From RGIG3009 sp045653425 (GTDB taxonomy: Bacteria > Bacillota > Clostridia > Oscillospirales > Acutalibacteraceae): a DNA stretch of 46,096 nt. The notes below the pieces were generated by a model. The model ran no database searches. It was not told where the DNA came from and worked only from the letters and a program-made list of their open reading frames with translations. The DNA lies in the NCBI GenBank assembly GCA_045653425.1, contig JAZOLU010000023.1, forward strand, positions 1 to 46,096. Direction: 5' to 3'. This document shows positions 33,360 to 41,104 of the stretch, piece after piece; positions within the stretch are counted from its first letter, which is position 1; each line of letters starts with the position of its first letter. A program made the translations under genes and the position numbers.

Positions 33360-34259
33360 ATGAAAACAGAGCGAAATATCTTAACAGCGTTTATCTTAAA
33401 TTTAGCGTTTTCTGTTTTTGAATTGGTTGGCGGCATGCTAACCGGCAGTGTGGCTATCGTTTCGGATGCCGTACACGATGCAGGAGATGCGGCAAGCATT
33501 GGGATTTCATATTTTTTAGAGAAAAAGAGCAAACAACAACCGGATGAAACATATACCTATGGATACGCGCGATACTCGATTGTCGGCGGATTGATAACAA
33601 CACTGATTCTTTTGGTGGGCTCTGTTATTATGATATGCCATGCGGTGAGCCGAATGATTACCCCAACAGAAGTGAATTACAACGGGATGATTGTTTTTGC
33701 CGTCGTTGGGGTTTGTGTTAATGTGTTCGCGGCGTTTTTTACTCGCAAGGGCGATTCTTTGAATCAAAAGGCCGTCAATCTGCATATGCTGGAAGACGTT
33801 CTCGGCTGGGTTGTGGTATTGGTAGGTGCCGTTGCAATGAGGTTTACGGATTTTTCACTTCTCGACCCGATGATGTCGATTGGCGTTTCTGTTTTCATCT
33901 TAACAACGGCTGTGGGAAATTTGAAAAAGATGATGGATTTATTTCTTGAAAAAACGCCGCGCGGTGTCGATATGTCAAAAATTAAGCAGCACATCGGCGC
34001 GCTGGAAGGCGTGCGGGACGTTCACCACGTTCATATATGGAGTATGGACGGTCAAAGTAACTATGCAACGATGCACGTGGTGACCGACCGTGAACCCTAC
34101 GTCATAAAAGAGGAGATTCGAGAAGAATTGCACAAGCACGGTATCGGGCACGTGACGTTAGAGATTGAAGTGAGTACTGAACCGTGCCGCGAAAAGCAAT
34201 GCCACACAGCACCGCCATCCCCTTGGGCACGCGGTCAACACCATAGCCATCCCCATTGA
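33360..34259 (+). CDS. Cation diffusion facilitator (CzcD-like) metal exporter
   Basis: Proton-coupled exporter, probably of zinc or another divalent cation, 299 residues with about six transmembrane helices. Metal-site residues are in place: SDAVHDAGDAAS in TM2 (H and D) and HMLEDVLGW in TM5. The cytosolic C-terminal domain has VHHVHIWSMDG and VTLEIE. The protein ends in a histidine-rich HHSHPH tail, which may bind metal. It is controlled from the shared region with the TetR gene. Which metal induces it cannot be read from sequence. Confidence 0.93.
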   Translation: MKTERNILTAFILNLAFSVFELVGGMLTGSVAIVSDAVHDAGDAASIGISYFLEKKSKQQPDETYTYGYARYSIVGGLITTLILLVGSVIMICHAVSRMITPTEVNYNGMIVFAVVGVCVNVFAAFFTRKGDSLNQKAVNLHMLEDVLGWVVVLVGAVAMRFTDFSLLDPMMSIGVSVFILTTAVGNLKKMMDLFLEKTPRGVDMSKIKQHIGALEGVRDVHHVHIWSMDGQSNYATMHVVTDREPYVIKEEIREELHKHGIGHVTLEIEVSTEPCREKQCHTAPPSPWARGQHHSHPH

Positions 34260-34313
34260 TGAAAGCGAATGGTGGGTTGCTTTATTCTCACTTTACGGTT
34301 ATACGCCAACTAC

Positions 34314-34335
34314 GCAGCACCCCGCTGCTGTTTTT
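34314..34335 (+). terminator. Terminator after the CDF gene
   Basis: GCAGC (34314-34318) and GCTGC (34324-34328) around ACCCC, then TGTTTTT. Confidence 0.65.
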
Positions 34336-34356
34336 CGGTAAAAAGCCGGCTCTTTC

Positions 34357-34386
34357 TTGACAAATAACGGGGAAATGTGGTACTCT
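34357..34386 (+). promoter_or_regulatory. Promoter of the PduL-type gene
   Basis: TTGACA (34357-34362) and TACTCT (34381-34386), spacer 18 bases. Confidence 0.7.
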
Positions 34387-34423
34387 GTTACCTGAAAATA
34401 AAACCGTTAAATGAGGTGTTTTT

Positions 34424-34999
34424 ATGTCAAAACAAATTTTGGTGGAAACTTCCGCCCGCCACGTGCATGTAAGCCGTGAGCATTTGGATATCCTATTTGG
34501 TGCCGGTTATGAATTGACGGCGAAAAAGGACTTGTCCCAGCCCGGTCAGTACGCTTGTAACGAGCGGGTAGACGTGGTTGGTTCCAAAAAAACGCTGACG
34601 GGTGTGAGTATTCTCGGTCCTACCCGCCCGTCGTCGCAGGTGGAAATTTCGTTGACGGATGCTCGCGCCATCGGCGTGGCGGCACCCATTCGCGAATCCG
34701 GTGACACGGCCGGTTCGGGCGCGTGTAAACTGGTTGGTCCTTGCGGGGAAGTGGAATTGGCAGAAGGCGTGATTGCCGCCAAACGCCACATTCATATGAC
34801 CACGGCCGACGCCGCCGAGTTTGGTGTACAGGACAAAGATGTCGTAAGCGTTCAGGTGGAAACCGACGGTCGCGCCTTAACGTTTGGCGACGTGGTGGTG
34901 CGTGTCAGCGACAAATTCGCACTGGCAATGCACATTGACACCGACGAATCCAACGCCGCTTTGGCTGCCCCCGGTACAATGGGCACCCTGATTCGCTGA
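34424..34999 (+). CDS. pduL: Phosphate propanoyltransferase/phosphotransacetylase, PduL family
   Basis: Zinc-dependent phosphotransacylase converting an acyl-CoA to acyl-phosphate, 191 residues. Metal-binding histidines are in ARHVHVS and AKRHIHMT. RVSDKFALAMHIDTDESNAA is the C-terminal signature, and GPTRPSSQVEISLTDAR follows the substrate site. There are no microcompartment shell genes nearby and no N-terminal encapsulation peptide (the protein starts directly with SKQILVETSARH). It probably works in free acetate or propionate metabolism; acetate kinase is not adjacent. Confidence 0.92.
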   Translation: MSKQILVETSARHVHVSREHLDILFGAGYELTAKKDLSQPGQYACNERVDVVGSKKTLTGVSILGPTRPSSQVEISLTDARAIGVAAPIRESGDTAGSGACKLVGPCGEVELAEGVIAAKRHIHMTTADAAEFGVQDKDVVSVQVETDGRALTFGDVVVRVSDKFALAMHIDTDESNAALAAPGTMGTLIR

Positions 35000-35019
35000 T
35001 AAGGATTGAAAAAACCGCC

Positions 35020-35061
35020 CACGGGTGACACTTCGTAAAGAAGTTGCCTCCCGTGTTTTTT
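35020..35061 (+). terminator. Terminator after pduL
   Basis: CACGGG (35020-35025) and CCCGTG (35050-35055) enclose an inner ACTTC/GAAGT stem; six T follow. A second hairpin, GACACTTTC/GAAAGTGTC (35074-35098), lies just beyond. Confidence 0.8.
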
Positions 35062-35158
35062 CATAAAGAAAAAGACACTTTCGAGAATTGAAAGTGTCAT
35101 AGTGGGTTACACACTTTAAAGAGCACCTACCTCAAAGAATATACACTCAAACATTAAT

Positions 35159-35364
35159 AGTGATATTGTGAGACAGGTCTCACAGTGATATTTTTGCCTT
35201 CCGGCAAAAGTGATATTGAAACCCTGCGGTTTCAGTGATATTATATTCGCCCCGATAACTGTCCGAAGGACAATATCACTATGCGTAGCATAATATCACT
35301 GCGTAGCAATATCACTCGCCAAAGGCGAATATAACTGAGGCACCTTCCTTACGGAGGGTGCCTC
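35159..35364. repeat. Hairpin array 2 with AGTGATATT / AATATCACT spacers
   Basis: Left half: four exact AGTGATATT words (35159, 35184, 35209, 35234) at a strict 25-base period, separated by 16-base hairpins with stems GTGAGAC, TTTGCC and GAAACC. Right half: hairpins GTCC-GAA-GGAC, ATGC-GTA-GCAT, GC-GTA-GC and CGCC-AAA-GGCG alternate with AATATCACT (35272, 35292, 35308) and AATATAACT (35328), the reverse complements of the left words. ATATTCGCC (35243-35251) pairs with GGCGAATAT (35324-35332). A 12-bp GC-rich hairpin (35337-35364) closes the array. Confidence 0.85.
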
Positions 35365-35401
35365 ACGGGGCGGTTTTTTGTTACCGAAAGGAGACAGCGC
35401 A

Positions 35402-36127
35402 ATGAAAAATACCCCTACGGTTGTTCAAAAGGTCATCTTTTTAGCGGTGTTTATTACGATGGGGGGGTCCACCGTGGCGGTGGCGGTCATTATGGCACTG
35501 GCACCCGCCTCGTCGGTAGCGGGTGAGCCGCGCGTTAAAAGCGATTACGTGCTGATGCTGTTGCAATGCGTGGTGGGTATTGCCGCGCTTTTGTTGCCCA
35601 GTTTGCTGCAAAAGAAGTTCGGGTTGCAAATTCCCTCGCGCATGATGATTGTGTACGCGGTGTTTTTGTATTGCTCCATCTACTTGGGGGAGGTACGCAG
35701 TTTTTATTATCTCATTCCGCATTGGGATAATTTACTGCACACGTTCAGCGGTGCCATGTTGGGCGCGTTGGGATTTTCGGTAATTACCTTGCTGAACCGC
35801 ACCGACCGTGTTCCGCTCACGTTAAGCCCCGCCTTTGTGGCGGTATTCGGATTTTGCTTTGCCGTGGCCGTGGGTGTGGTGTGGGAGGTTTACGAATTTC
35901 TCGCCGACGGTGTGCTGGGCACGAATATGCAAAAATTTGCGTTGGAGAACGGCGAAAAATTGGTAGGGCGCGCCGCCGTGTTCGATACGATGATTGATTT
36001 GATTGTGGATTCCGCAGGGGCGTTGGTGGTTTCTGTTATAGGATATTTGTCTTTAAAATTCAAAACGGGTTGGCTGGAAAAAATCCAATTACGTGTGAAC
36101 AAACAACCGTCCCCGCCTACCGAATAA
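35402..36127 (+). CDS. Integral membrane protein, DUF2238/YjdF-like
   Basis: About 241 residues with six or so transmembrane helices. The conserved-looking polar motifs sit inside membrane segments: YLIPHWDNLLHTFSGAMLGALGF, GVVWEVYEFLAD and FDTMIDLIVDSAGALV. The spaced Asp, His and Glu residues resemble the DUF2238 (YjdF) family, for which no function is firmly known. The ATG at 35402 follows AAAGGAG. The upstream sequence is hairpin array 2, whose last stem and T-run lie 23 bases before this start, so array folding could influence its expression. Confidence 0.7.
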   Translation: MKNTPTVVQKVIFLAVFITMGGSTVAVAVIMALAPASSVAGEPRVKSDYVLMLLQCVVGIAALLLPSLLQKKFGLQIPSRMMIVYAVFLYCSIYLGEVRSFYYLIPHWDNLLHTFSGAMLGALGFSVITLLNRTDRVPLTLSPAFVAVFGFCFAVAVGVVWEVYEFLADGVLGTNMQKFALENGEKLVGRAAVFDTMIDLIVDSAGALVVSVIGYLSLKFKTGWLEKIQLRVNKQPSPPTE

Positions 36128-36136
36128 ACCACCAAG

Positions 36137-36159
36137 CGCCGCGAGCGTTGCTCGCGGCG
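36137..36159. terminator. Bidirectional terminator, membrane protein / SpoIID-like
   Basis: CGCCGCGAG and CTCGCGGCG around CGTTG, with T-rich sequence after it and A-rich sequence before it, between convergent genes. Confidence 0.8.
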
Positions 36160-36183
36160 TTTACTTGTTGAAAGAAGCGACCG

Positions 36184-37215
36184 TTACGCTAAGGTGACCC
36201 CCGTGTAATAGTGGTGTAAAATTTCATCGTAGGAAAAGCCCTGCTCGGCCATGGCTTTGGCACCATATTGACTCATTCCCACGCCATGCCCGTAGCCGCG
36301 CACCGTAAAGGTAAATCCGTTTTTATTATGCGTTACGGTAAAGCAAGCGGAGCGCAGTCCCAGCGCGGTGCGCATTTCGCGCCCTGTCAGCGTTTTTCCG
36401 CCCACGGTGAGTGCCGTAACCGTACCCGCCGCCGACACGGTGGGAGAACCCGTAATCCACCCATCGGCATTGCCGCTGAGTTTCAGTTCGGGAAAAGCGG
36501 CGGCGAATTTGCTGTCCGACACCGTCACCGTAGAGGTGGCATTGGGAGAGAGTGTATCCCCGCTGCTCACTACCGATTGCAAGTAGGCGTAATCGCTGCC
36601 CCACACCGTTTTGGAGGTTTCGGTTCGCCCGCCGTTGCAACTGTGGTAGGCGGCAAAAATGGGCGCGTTTTTGTAAAGCAATCGCTTGCCTGCCACGGCA
36701 TCCACGGCGTCGGCAATCTTTTTAAGATACGTATTGTAGTTGTCGCCCCACTGTTTTTTAAGTCCCGCGGCGGAATAACTTTCGGGAAACGAGGAGGGAA
36801 CACCCGTAAAATCCGCGCCTTTTAACTTGTCGGTATTGTCGGCATTGCGCGCCTTTTCGTAGGTGTAGTAGGTGTAAGAAGCCACCGCCTGCGCTTTCAG
36901 TGCTTCCACCGGATACGAGGCGGGCATCTCGGCCGCCACGGTATAAATCAAAAAATCGCGCTCGGCAAAGGTATACAACACGTCGGCATCGGCATCCAAT
37001 ACTTTGAATACGGCGGTGGAGGCCTTGTCGGTCGGCGCGGTGGTCGTGGTTGTTGTGGTGGTTGTGGCCGTGGTGCCGGTAGAGGAGGATGGCTTGTTCG
37101 GCTCGTCCGGTTGGGCGGCAGACGGCGGGGTTTCGGCGGATGCCGGCAGCAGCGGCAACGGCAACAGCAAAAACAAAACGTAGCAGATTGCGCACAACAA
37201 GGCGTACGATTTCAT
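36184..37215 (-). CDS. SpoIID/LytB domain protein (peptidoglycan lytic transglycosylase family)
   Basis: Exported protein of 343 residues. A hydrophobic N-terminus is followed by a low-complexity Ser/Thr/Pro linker with a run of threonines (about 45-75), then the SpoIID domain. That domain holds the catalytic-type glutamate in VAAEMPASYPVEALKAQAVASYTY, YHSCNGGRTE with the family Cys/His, WGSDYAYLQSVVS and the final GYGHGVGMSQYGAKAMAEQG. SpoIID proteins cleave denuded glycan strands during engulfment. This copy may be spoIID itself or a LytB-type paralogue; neighbours do not decide. The ATG at 37215 follows GGGAGGG. Confidence 0.9.
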   Translation of the reverse strand: MKSYALLCAICYVLFLLLPLPLLPASAETPPSAAQPDEPNKPSSSTGTTATTTTTTTTTAPTDKASTAVFKVLDADADVLYTFAERDFLIYTVAAEMPASYPVEALKAQAVASYTYYTYEKARNADNTDKLKGADFTGVPSSFPESYSAAGLKKQWGDNYNTYLKKIADAVDAVAGKRLLYKNAPIFAAYHSCNGGRTETSKTVWGSDYAYLQSVVSSGDTLSPNATSTVTVSDSKFAAAFPELKLSGNADGWITGSPTVSAAGTVTALTVGGKTLTGREMRTALGLRSACFTVTHNKNGFTFTVRGYGHGVGMSQYGAKAMAEQGFSYDEILHHYYTGVTLA

Positions 37216-37331
37216 ATAATGCCCTCCCAATAAAAAATTTCAAAAAAGAACAGAATTATACATAAAAAGCAACAAATTTTCATAAAAAATGAAAGTAACG
37301 GCTCATAAAATTTCAAATTTTGGGATTTTCG

Positions 37332-37360
37332 TTGACAATACCGTACGCAAGAGGTATAAT
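37332..37360 (+). promoter_or_regulatory. Consensus promoter of citrate synthase gene
   Basis: TTGACA (37332-37337), 17-base spacer, TATAAT (37355-37360): both hexamers are perfect. Confidence 0.95.
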
Positions 37361-37393
37361 AAACTCTATTACCCTCTAAGGAAGGAGATACTT

Positions 37394-38752
37394 ATGGAAA
37401 ACATATTTACAAAAACGCCCCTGTTCACATCGTTATGCGAGAAAGTCCGTGAAAAGAACTGCGCTTTTTCCGGAAACGTCGGCAATGTGGAAATTAAACG
37501 CGGTCTGCGCAATGCGGACGGAACCGGTGTGGTGGCGGGGCTTACCAATATTTGTAATGTACACGGCTATGTGTTGAGCGAAGGTGAAAAATTGCCGGTG
37601 GAGGGCGAACTGACCTACCGCGGCTACAACATACACGACTTGGTGGACGGCACCTACGGGCGTGGCCGTTTTGGGTTTGAGGAAACGGTGTTTTTGCTGT
37701 TGTTTGGGTCGTTGCCCACGGCAGAGCAAGCCGCACAGTTTAACGAAGTGTTGTCCTCTTGCCGCGATTTGCCGGAGTATTTTGCCGAAGATATGATTTT
37801 GAAAGCCCCGTCTCCCAACATTATGAACAAGTTGGCACGGTCGGTGCTGGCGTTGTATTCGTTTGACGACGACCCGGACAACACGTCGCTGGAAAACGTG
37901 CTGCGGCAATGCATTTCGCTGATTGCGATGATGCCCAGCATTTTGGGGTATTCGTACCAAGTAAAGCGCCGCAATTACGACAAGGAGAGTATGTACTTCC
38001 ATCCCGTGGCTCCGGGGTTGTCCACTTCGGAAATTGTGTTGCGTACTATCCGTGCCGATGCCAAGTACACGGCGGAAGAAGCGCGCTTGCTGGACTTGTG
38101 CTTAATGTTGCACGCAGAACACGGCGGCGGCAACAACTCGGCGTTTACCACGCGGGTACTCGCCTCTTCGGGGACGGACACGTACTCTGCCATTTCGGCG
38201 GCTATCGGCTCGCTGAAAGGGCCGCGCCACGGTGGAGCCAACCTCAAAGTGGTGGAAATGTTGGAGGATATTAAAGCGCACGTGCGTGACTGGAACGACG
38301 AGGATGAAGTTGCCGCCTATTTGACCAAAATGGTGAACCGCGAGGCGGGTGACCGTTCCGGGTTAATTTACGGTATGGGCCACGCCGTGTACACATTGTC
38401 CGACCCGCGCGCGGTAATTCTTAAAAAAGAAGCGGCGCGTATGGCGGAAGTGAAAGGGTACAAAGACGAGTTCGATTTGCTGGAAACGGTGGAACGGTTG
38501 GCACCCACCATTTTGTCCGGTGTACGCGGTATTAACAAGGCGGTATGTGCCAATGTGGATATGTATTCCGGTTTGGTATATCGCGCCATGGGCATTTCGG
38601 AGGATTTGTTTACGCCGTTGTTTGCCACGGCGCGGATTAGCGGATGGTGTGCACACCGTATTGAGGAGTTGTTGACCGGTGGCCGCATTATTCGTCCGGC
38701 ATACAAGCCCTCGGTGCAACTGAGCACCTATGTGCCGCTGGAAGAACGATAA
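37394..38752 (+). CDS. gltA: Citrate synthase
   Basis: Condenses acetyl-CoA and oxaloacetate, 452 residues, a length typical of clostridial citrate synthases with an N-terminal extension. Catalytic regions are readable: LTYRGYNIHDLV, HAEHGGGNNSAFTTRV, GSLKGPRHGGAN and YGMGHAVYTLSDPR. It probably feeds glutamate synthesis in this presumed anaerobe. The ATG at 37394 follows AAGGAGAT. The perfect -35/-10 pair implies strong expression. It is monocistronic, with a terminator directly after it. Confidence 0.95.
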   Translation: MENIFTKTPLFTSLCEKVREKNCAFSGNVGNVEIKRGLRNADGTGVVAGLTNICNVHGYVLSEGEKLPVEGELTYRGYNIHDLVDGTYGRGRFGFEETVFLLLFGSLPTAEQAAQFNEVLSSCRDLPEYFAEDMILKAPSPNIMNKLARSVLALYSFDDDPDNTSLENVLRQCISLIAMMPSILGYSYQVKRRNYDKESMYFHPVAPGLSTSEIVLRTIRADAKYTAEEARLLDLCLMLHAEHGGGNNSAFTTRVLASSGTDTYSAISAAIGSLKGPRHGGANLKVVEMLEDIKAHVRDWNDEDEVAAYLTKMVNREAGDRSGLIYGMGHAVYTLSDPRAVILKKEAARMAEVKGYKDEFDLLETVERLAPTILSGVRGINKAVCANVDMYSGLVYRAMGISEDLFTPLFATARISGWCAHRIEELLTGGRIIRPAYKPSVQLSTYVPLEER

Positions 38753-38757
38753 CGATG

Positions 38758-38789
38758 CGCCGGAGTGGGGTTCTGCTCCGGCGTTTTTT
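38758..38789 (+). terminator. Terminator after gltA
   Basis: CGCCGGAG (38758-38765) pairs with CTCCGGCG (38776-38783), followed by six T. Confidence 0.9.
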
Positions 38790-38809
38790 AAGAAATGTGC
38801 AAGCAGTCG

Positions 38810-38837
38810 TTGATTTTCGGGAAAAATGTGGTACAAT
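38810..38837 (+). promoter_or_regulatory. Promoter of the 335-residue membrane protein gene
   Basis: TTGATT (38810-38815) and TACAAT (38832-38837), spacer 16 bases. Confidence 0.7.
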
Positions 38838-38878
38838 AAAACCGGGTTTTGTAATGTAGATGAAAGGGGGAGACGTGT

Positions 38879-39886
38879 ATGCAACCAAAACGACAGACGC
38901 TAACCGCCGTGGCGGTGGCTTCGGTGGTGTTGCTCACCGCGGCGCGGTGGATATGGCCGTCACAAAGCGGCGGGTATGTAATTGTGTTGTGCGCGGCGGT
39001 TGCGGCCGTGGTCGGGTTGTTTGTGTTATGCGGCAAGCAACGGCGGGAGTTGGTGCTCACCGGCGGTGTTCCCTGTTTACTGTTGTCGGGCGCGGCAACG
39101 TTGTGCGGTGTCACACTAACCGTCTCCTCGGTGTGGGATGCCGTAGGCTGGTTGTTCCACGACCAGTATCCCTACCCCCAACCGTTTACCATAACGGTGA
39201 TGGCACAATTGCTTATGGCGGTGTGGGTGGCAAGCGGCATTGCGGGCGGTGTGTTTTTGGTAACGGTGGCATTGCACTGGTTGCGTGAGGGGCAAACCCA
39301 CCGCAACGGAAATGCCGCGGCGGCGCTGTTACCGCTGGTGTGGACTTGGGCACGGCTGTTGTGGTATATGACGTCGTTTACCAGTGCGGTGAATCGGTTC
39401 CGCAGTGTGCTTGAAGTTGCCGTGTTTGTTTTTGAAATGTTGTTTTTACTGGGCTTTGCCCGGTATGTTTCGGGCGTGGAGGAACAACCGCCCCGTTTTG
39501 CAGTACCGGTGGCACTGAGCACGGCGGTGCTGGGGTTGGTGGTGTGTTTTACGCGGCTTGGTGCCTGGTTAGGGCAAAACACCGCCTTGTTTACCGATAC
39601 GGCGGCGGTGGGTACGCCCGATTGGGGTATCGCACTGTTGGCGGCGGCTTTTGCGGTGAGCCAGTTGTTTCCCGCGGCATTGCCGGAAGAATTGCCCGCA
39701 ACCAATGAGGAGGACGAGGATACCCCGCCGGACGGCGTATTGCTGGACGAGGAATTTTGGGTTATGGACACTCTCCCCGCCGATGAGGAGGAAGAATACG
39801 AGCAACTCTCCGACGAGGAGCGTCATCCGATGGAGTTGGAGGACATTATTAGCGGTATGATTGCCGAGAAAATTGAAAAAATGTAA
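38879..39886 (+). CDS. Unknown multi-pass membrane protein with acidic tail
   Basis: I do not recognise this 335-residue protein. It has about eight hydrophobic segments (first at about 7-25, last at about 245-268), then a strongly acidic cytosolic tail of about 60 residues rich in Glu and Asp (EELPATNEEDEDTPP, ADEEEEYEQLSDEE). It ends in the helix MELEDIISGMIAEKIEKM. The ATG follows AAAGGGGGAG. The gene has its own promoter and lies alone between gltA and gapA. Codon use and base composition match the core genes, so it is probably native. Confidence 0.7.
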   Translation: MQPKRQTLTAVAVASVVLLTAARWIWPSQSGGYVIVLCAAVAAVVGLFVLCGKQRRELVLTGGVPCLLLSGAATLCGVTLTVSSVWDAVGWLFHDQYPYPQPFTITVMAQLLMAVWVASGIAGGVFLVTVALHWLREGQTHRNGNAAAALLPLVWTWARLLWYMTSFTSAVNRFRSVLEVAVFVFEMLFLLGFARYVSGVEEQPPRFAVPVALSTAVLGLVVCFTRLGAWLGQNTALFTDTAAVGTPDWGIALLAAAFAVSQLFPAALPEELPATNEEDEDTPPDGVLLDEEFWVMDTLPADEEEEYEQLSDEERHPMELEDIISGMIAEKIEKM

Positions 39887-39914
39887 ATGGATAGTTAAAA
39901 GTTTGTCAAATCTC

Positions 39915-39943
39915 TTGAAAAACCGTGAAAACGGTGGTAATAT
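39915..39943 (+). promoter_or_regulatory. Promoter of gapA with internal dyad
   Basis: TTGAAA (39915-39920) and TAATAT (39938-39943), spacer 17, with an extended TG at -15. Between them ACCGT and ACGGT form a small dyad around GAAA, which may be an operator. Confidence 0.75.
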
Positions 39944-39976
39944 ATTACAAGATTAAGGTAAATGGAGGAATTTATT

Positions 39977-40990
39977 ATGGCAGTCAAAGTAGCAATTAAC
40001 GGTTTTGGCCGCATCGGCCGTCTGGCGTTCCGTCAGATGTTCGGTGCCGAAGGGTATGAGATTGTGGCTATCAACGATTTGACCAGCCCCGGTATGTTGG
40101 CTCATTTGTTGAAGTATGACACGGCTCAAGGTCGTTACGACGGTCACACCGTGGAATCCGACGAAACTTCGATTACGGTCGACGGCAAGAAGATTGAGAT
40201 TCTTGCGGAGAAAGACCCCGCCAACCTGCCCTGGGCAAAAATTGGTGTGGACGTGGTGCTGGAATGCACCGGTTTCTTCGCTTCCAAGGCAAAGTCGCAG
40301 GCACACATTGATGCCGGCGCAAAAAAGGTTGTTATCTCGGCTCCCGCCGGCAACGACCTGCCCACCATTGTGTACAGTGTTAACGAAAACACCCTCACCA
40401 AAGAGGACACCATTATCTCCGCTGCGTCCTGCACCACCAACTGCTTGGCACCCATGGCGAAAGCACTTAACGACTATGCGCCCATCCAAAGCGGTATTAT
40501 GACCACCGTACACGCTTACACCGGCGACCAAATGATTTTGGACGGCCCGCACCGCAAGGGCGACCTGCGTCGAGCCCGTGCCGGTGCCGCCAACATTGTT
40601 CCCAACTCCACCGGTGCTGCTAAGGCCATCGGCTTGGTTATTCCGGAACTCAACGGCAAACTTATCGGTTCTGCTCAGCGCGTGCCGGTTCCCACCGGTT
40701 CCACCACCATTTTGGTGGCTGTGGTTAAGGGCAAGGACGTTACCAAGGAAGGCATTAACGCGGCTATGAAAGCGGCGGCTTCCGACTCCTACGGCTACAA
40801 CGAGGACCAGATTGTTTCGTCCGACGTTATCGGCATCACCTACGGCAGCTTGTTCGATGCTACTCAAACGATGGTTACCAAGGTGGACGACGATACGTAT
40901 CAAGTTCAGGTCGTTTCCTGGTACGACAACGAGAACTCCTACACCAGCCAGATGGTTCGCACCATTAAGTACTTTGCTGAGTTGGGCTAA
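39977..40990 (+). CDS. gapA: Glyceraldehyde-3-phosphate dehydrogenase, type I
   Basis: NAD-dependent glycolytic dehydrogenase, 337 residues. The Rossmann start is VAINGFGRIGRLAFR. The catalytic cysteine lies in ISAASCTTNCLAP and the catalytic histidine in MTTVHAYTGDQ. RRARAGAANIVPNSTGAAKA and SWYDNENSYTSQMVR complete the signature. The ATG at 39977 follows GGAGG. It is monocistronic and detached from pgk-tpiA-gpmI, allowing separate control of the step. Confidence 0.98.
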   Translation: MAVKVAINGFGRIGRLAFRQMFGAEGYEIVAINDLTSPGMLAHLLKYDTAQGRYDGHTVESDETSITVDGKKIEILAEKDPANLPWAKIGVDVVLECTGFFASKAKSQAHIDAGAKKVVISAPAGNDLPTIVYSVNENTLTKEDTIISAASCTTNCLAPMAKALNDYAPIQSGIMTTVHAYTGDQMILDGPHRKGDLRRARAGAANIVPNSTGAAKAIGLVIPELNGKLIGSAQRVPVPTGSTTILVAVVKGKDVTKEGINAAMKAAASDSYGYNEDQIVSSDVIGITYGSLFDATQTMVTKVDDDTYQVQVVSWYDNENSYTSQMVRTIKYFAELG

Positions 40991-41012
40991 TCTTGGTTAC
41001 CAAATAACAAAC

Positions 41013-41046
41013 AGCGGGCGCATCCGTGGGGTGCACCCGCTTTTTT
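41013..41046 (+). terminator. Terminator after gapA
   Basis: AGCGGG-C-GCA pairs with TGC-A-CCCGCT (one C-A mismatch), followed by T6. Confidence 0.85.
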
Positions 41047-41104
41047 GTTGCACCTGCGCATAAACTGTGGTATGCTTGTGCTACAATAGGGACAAATTGA
41101 ATCA

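Larger units (their letters stand above)
35009..35379. repeat. Twelve-base inverted repeat bracketing array 2
   Basis: AAAAAACCGCCC at 35009-35020 and its exact complement at 35368-35379 enclose 347 bases made almost entirely of hairpins. They may be halves of one terminator split by insertion of the array, or the closing stem of a larger fold. Confidence 0.5.

Noticed and set aside
35159..35336. Regularly spaced repeats resembling a CRISPR array
   Set aside because: Repeats are 9 bases, the intervening units are themselves palindromic, and orientation flips halfway. No cas genes are present.
39953..40903. 316-codon open frame on the minus strand
   Set aside because: Antisense shadow of gapA created by its biased codon use.
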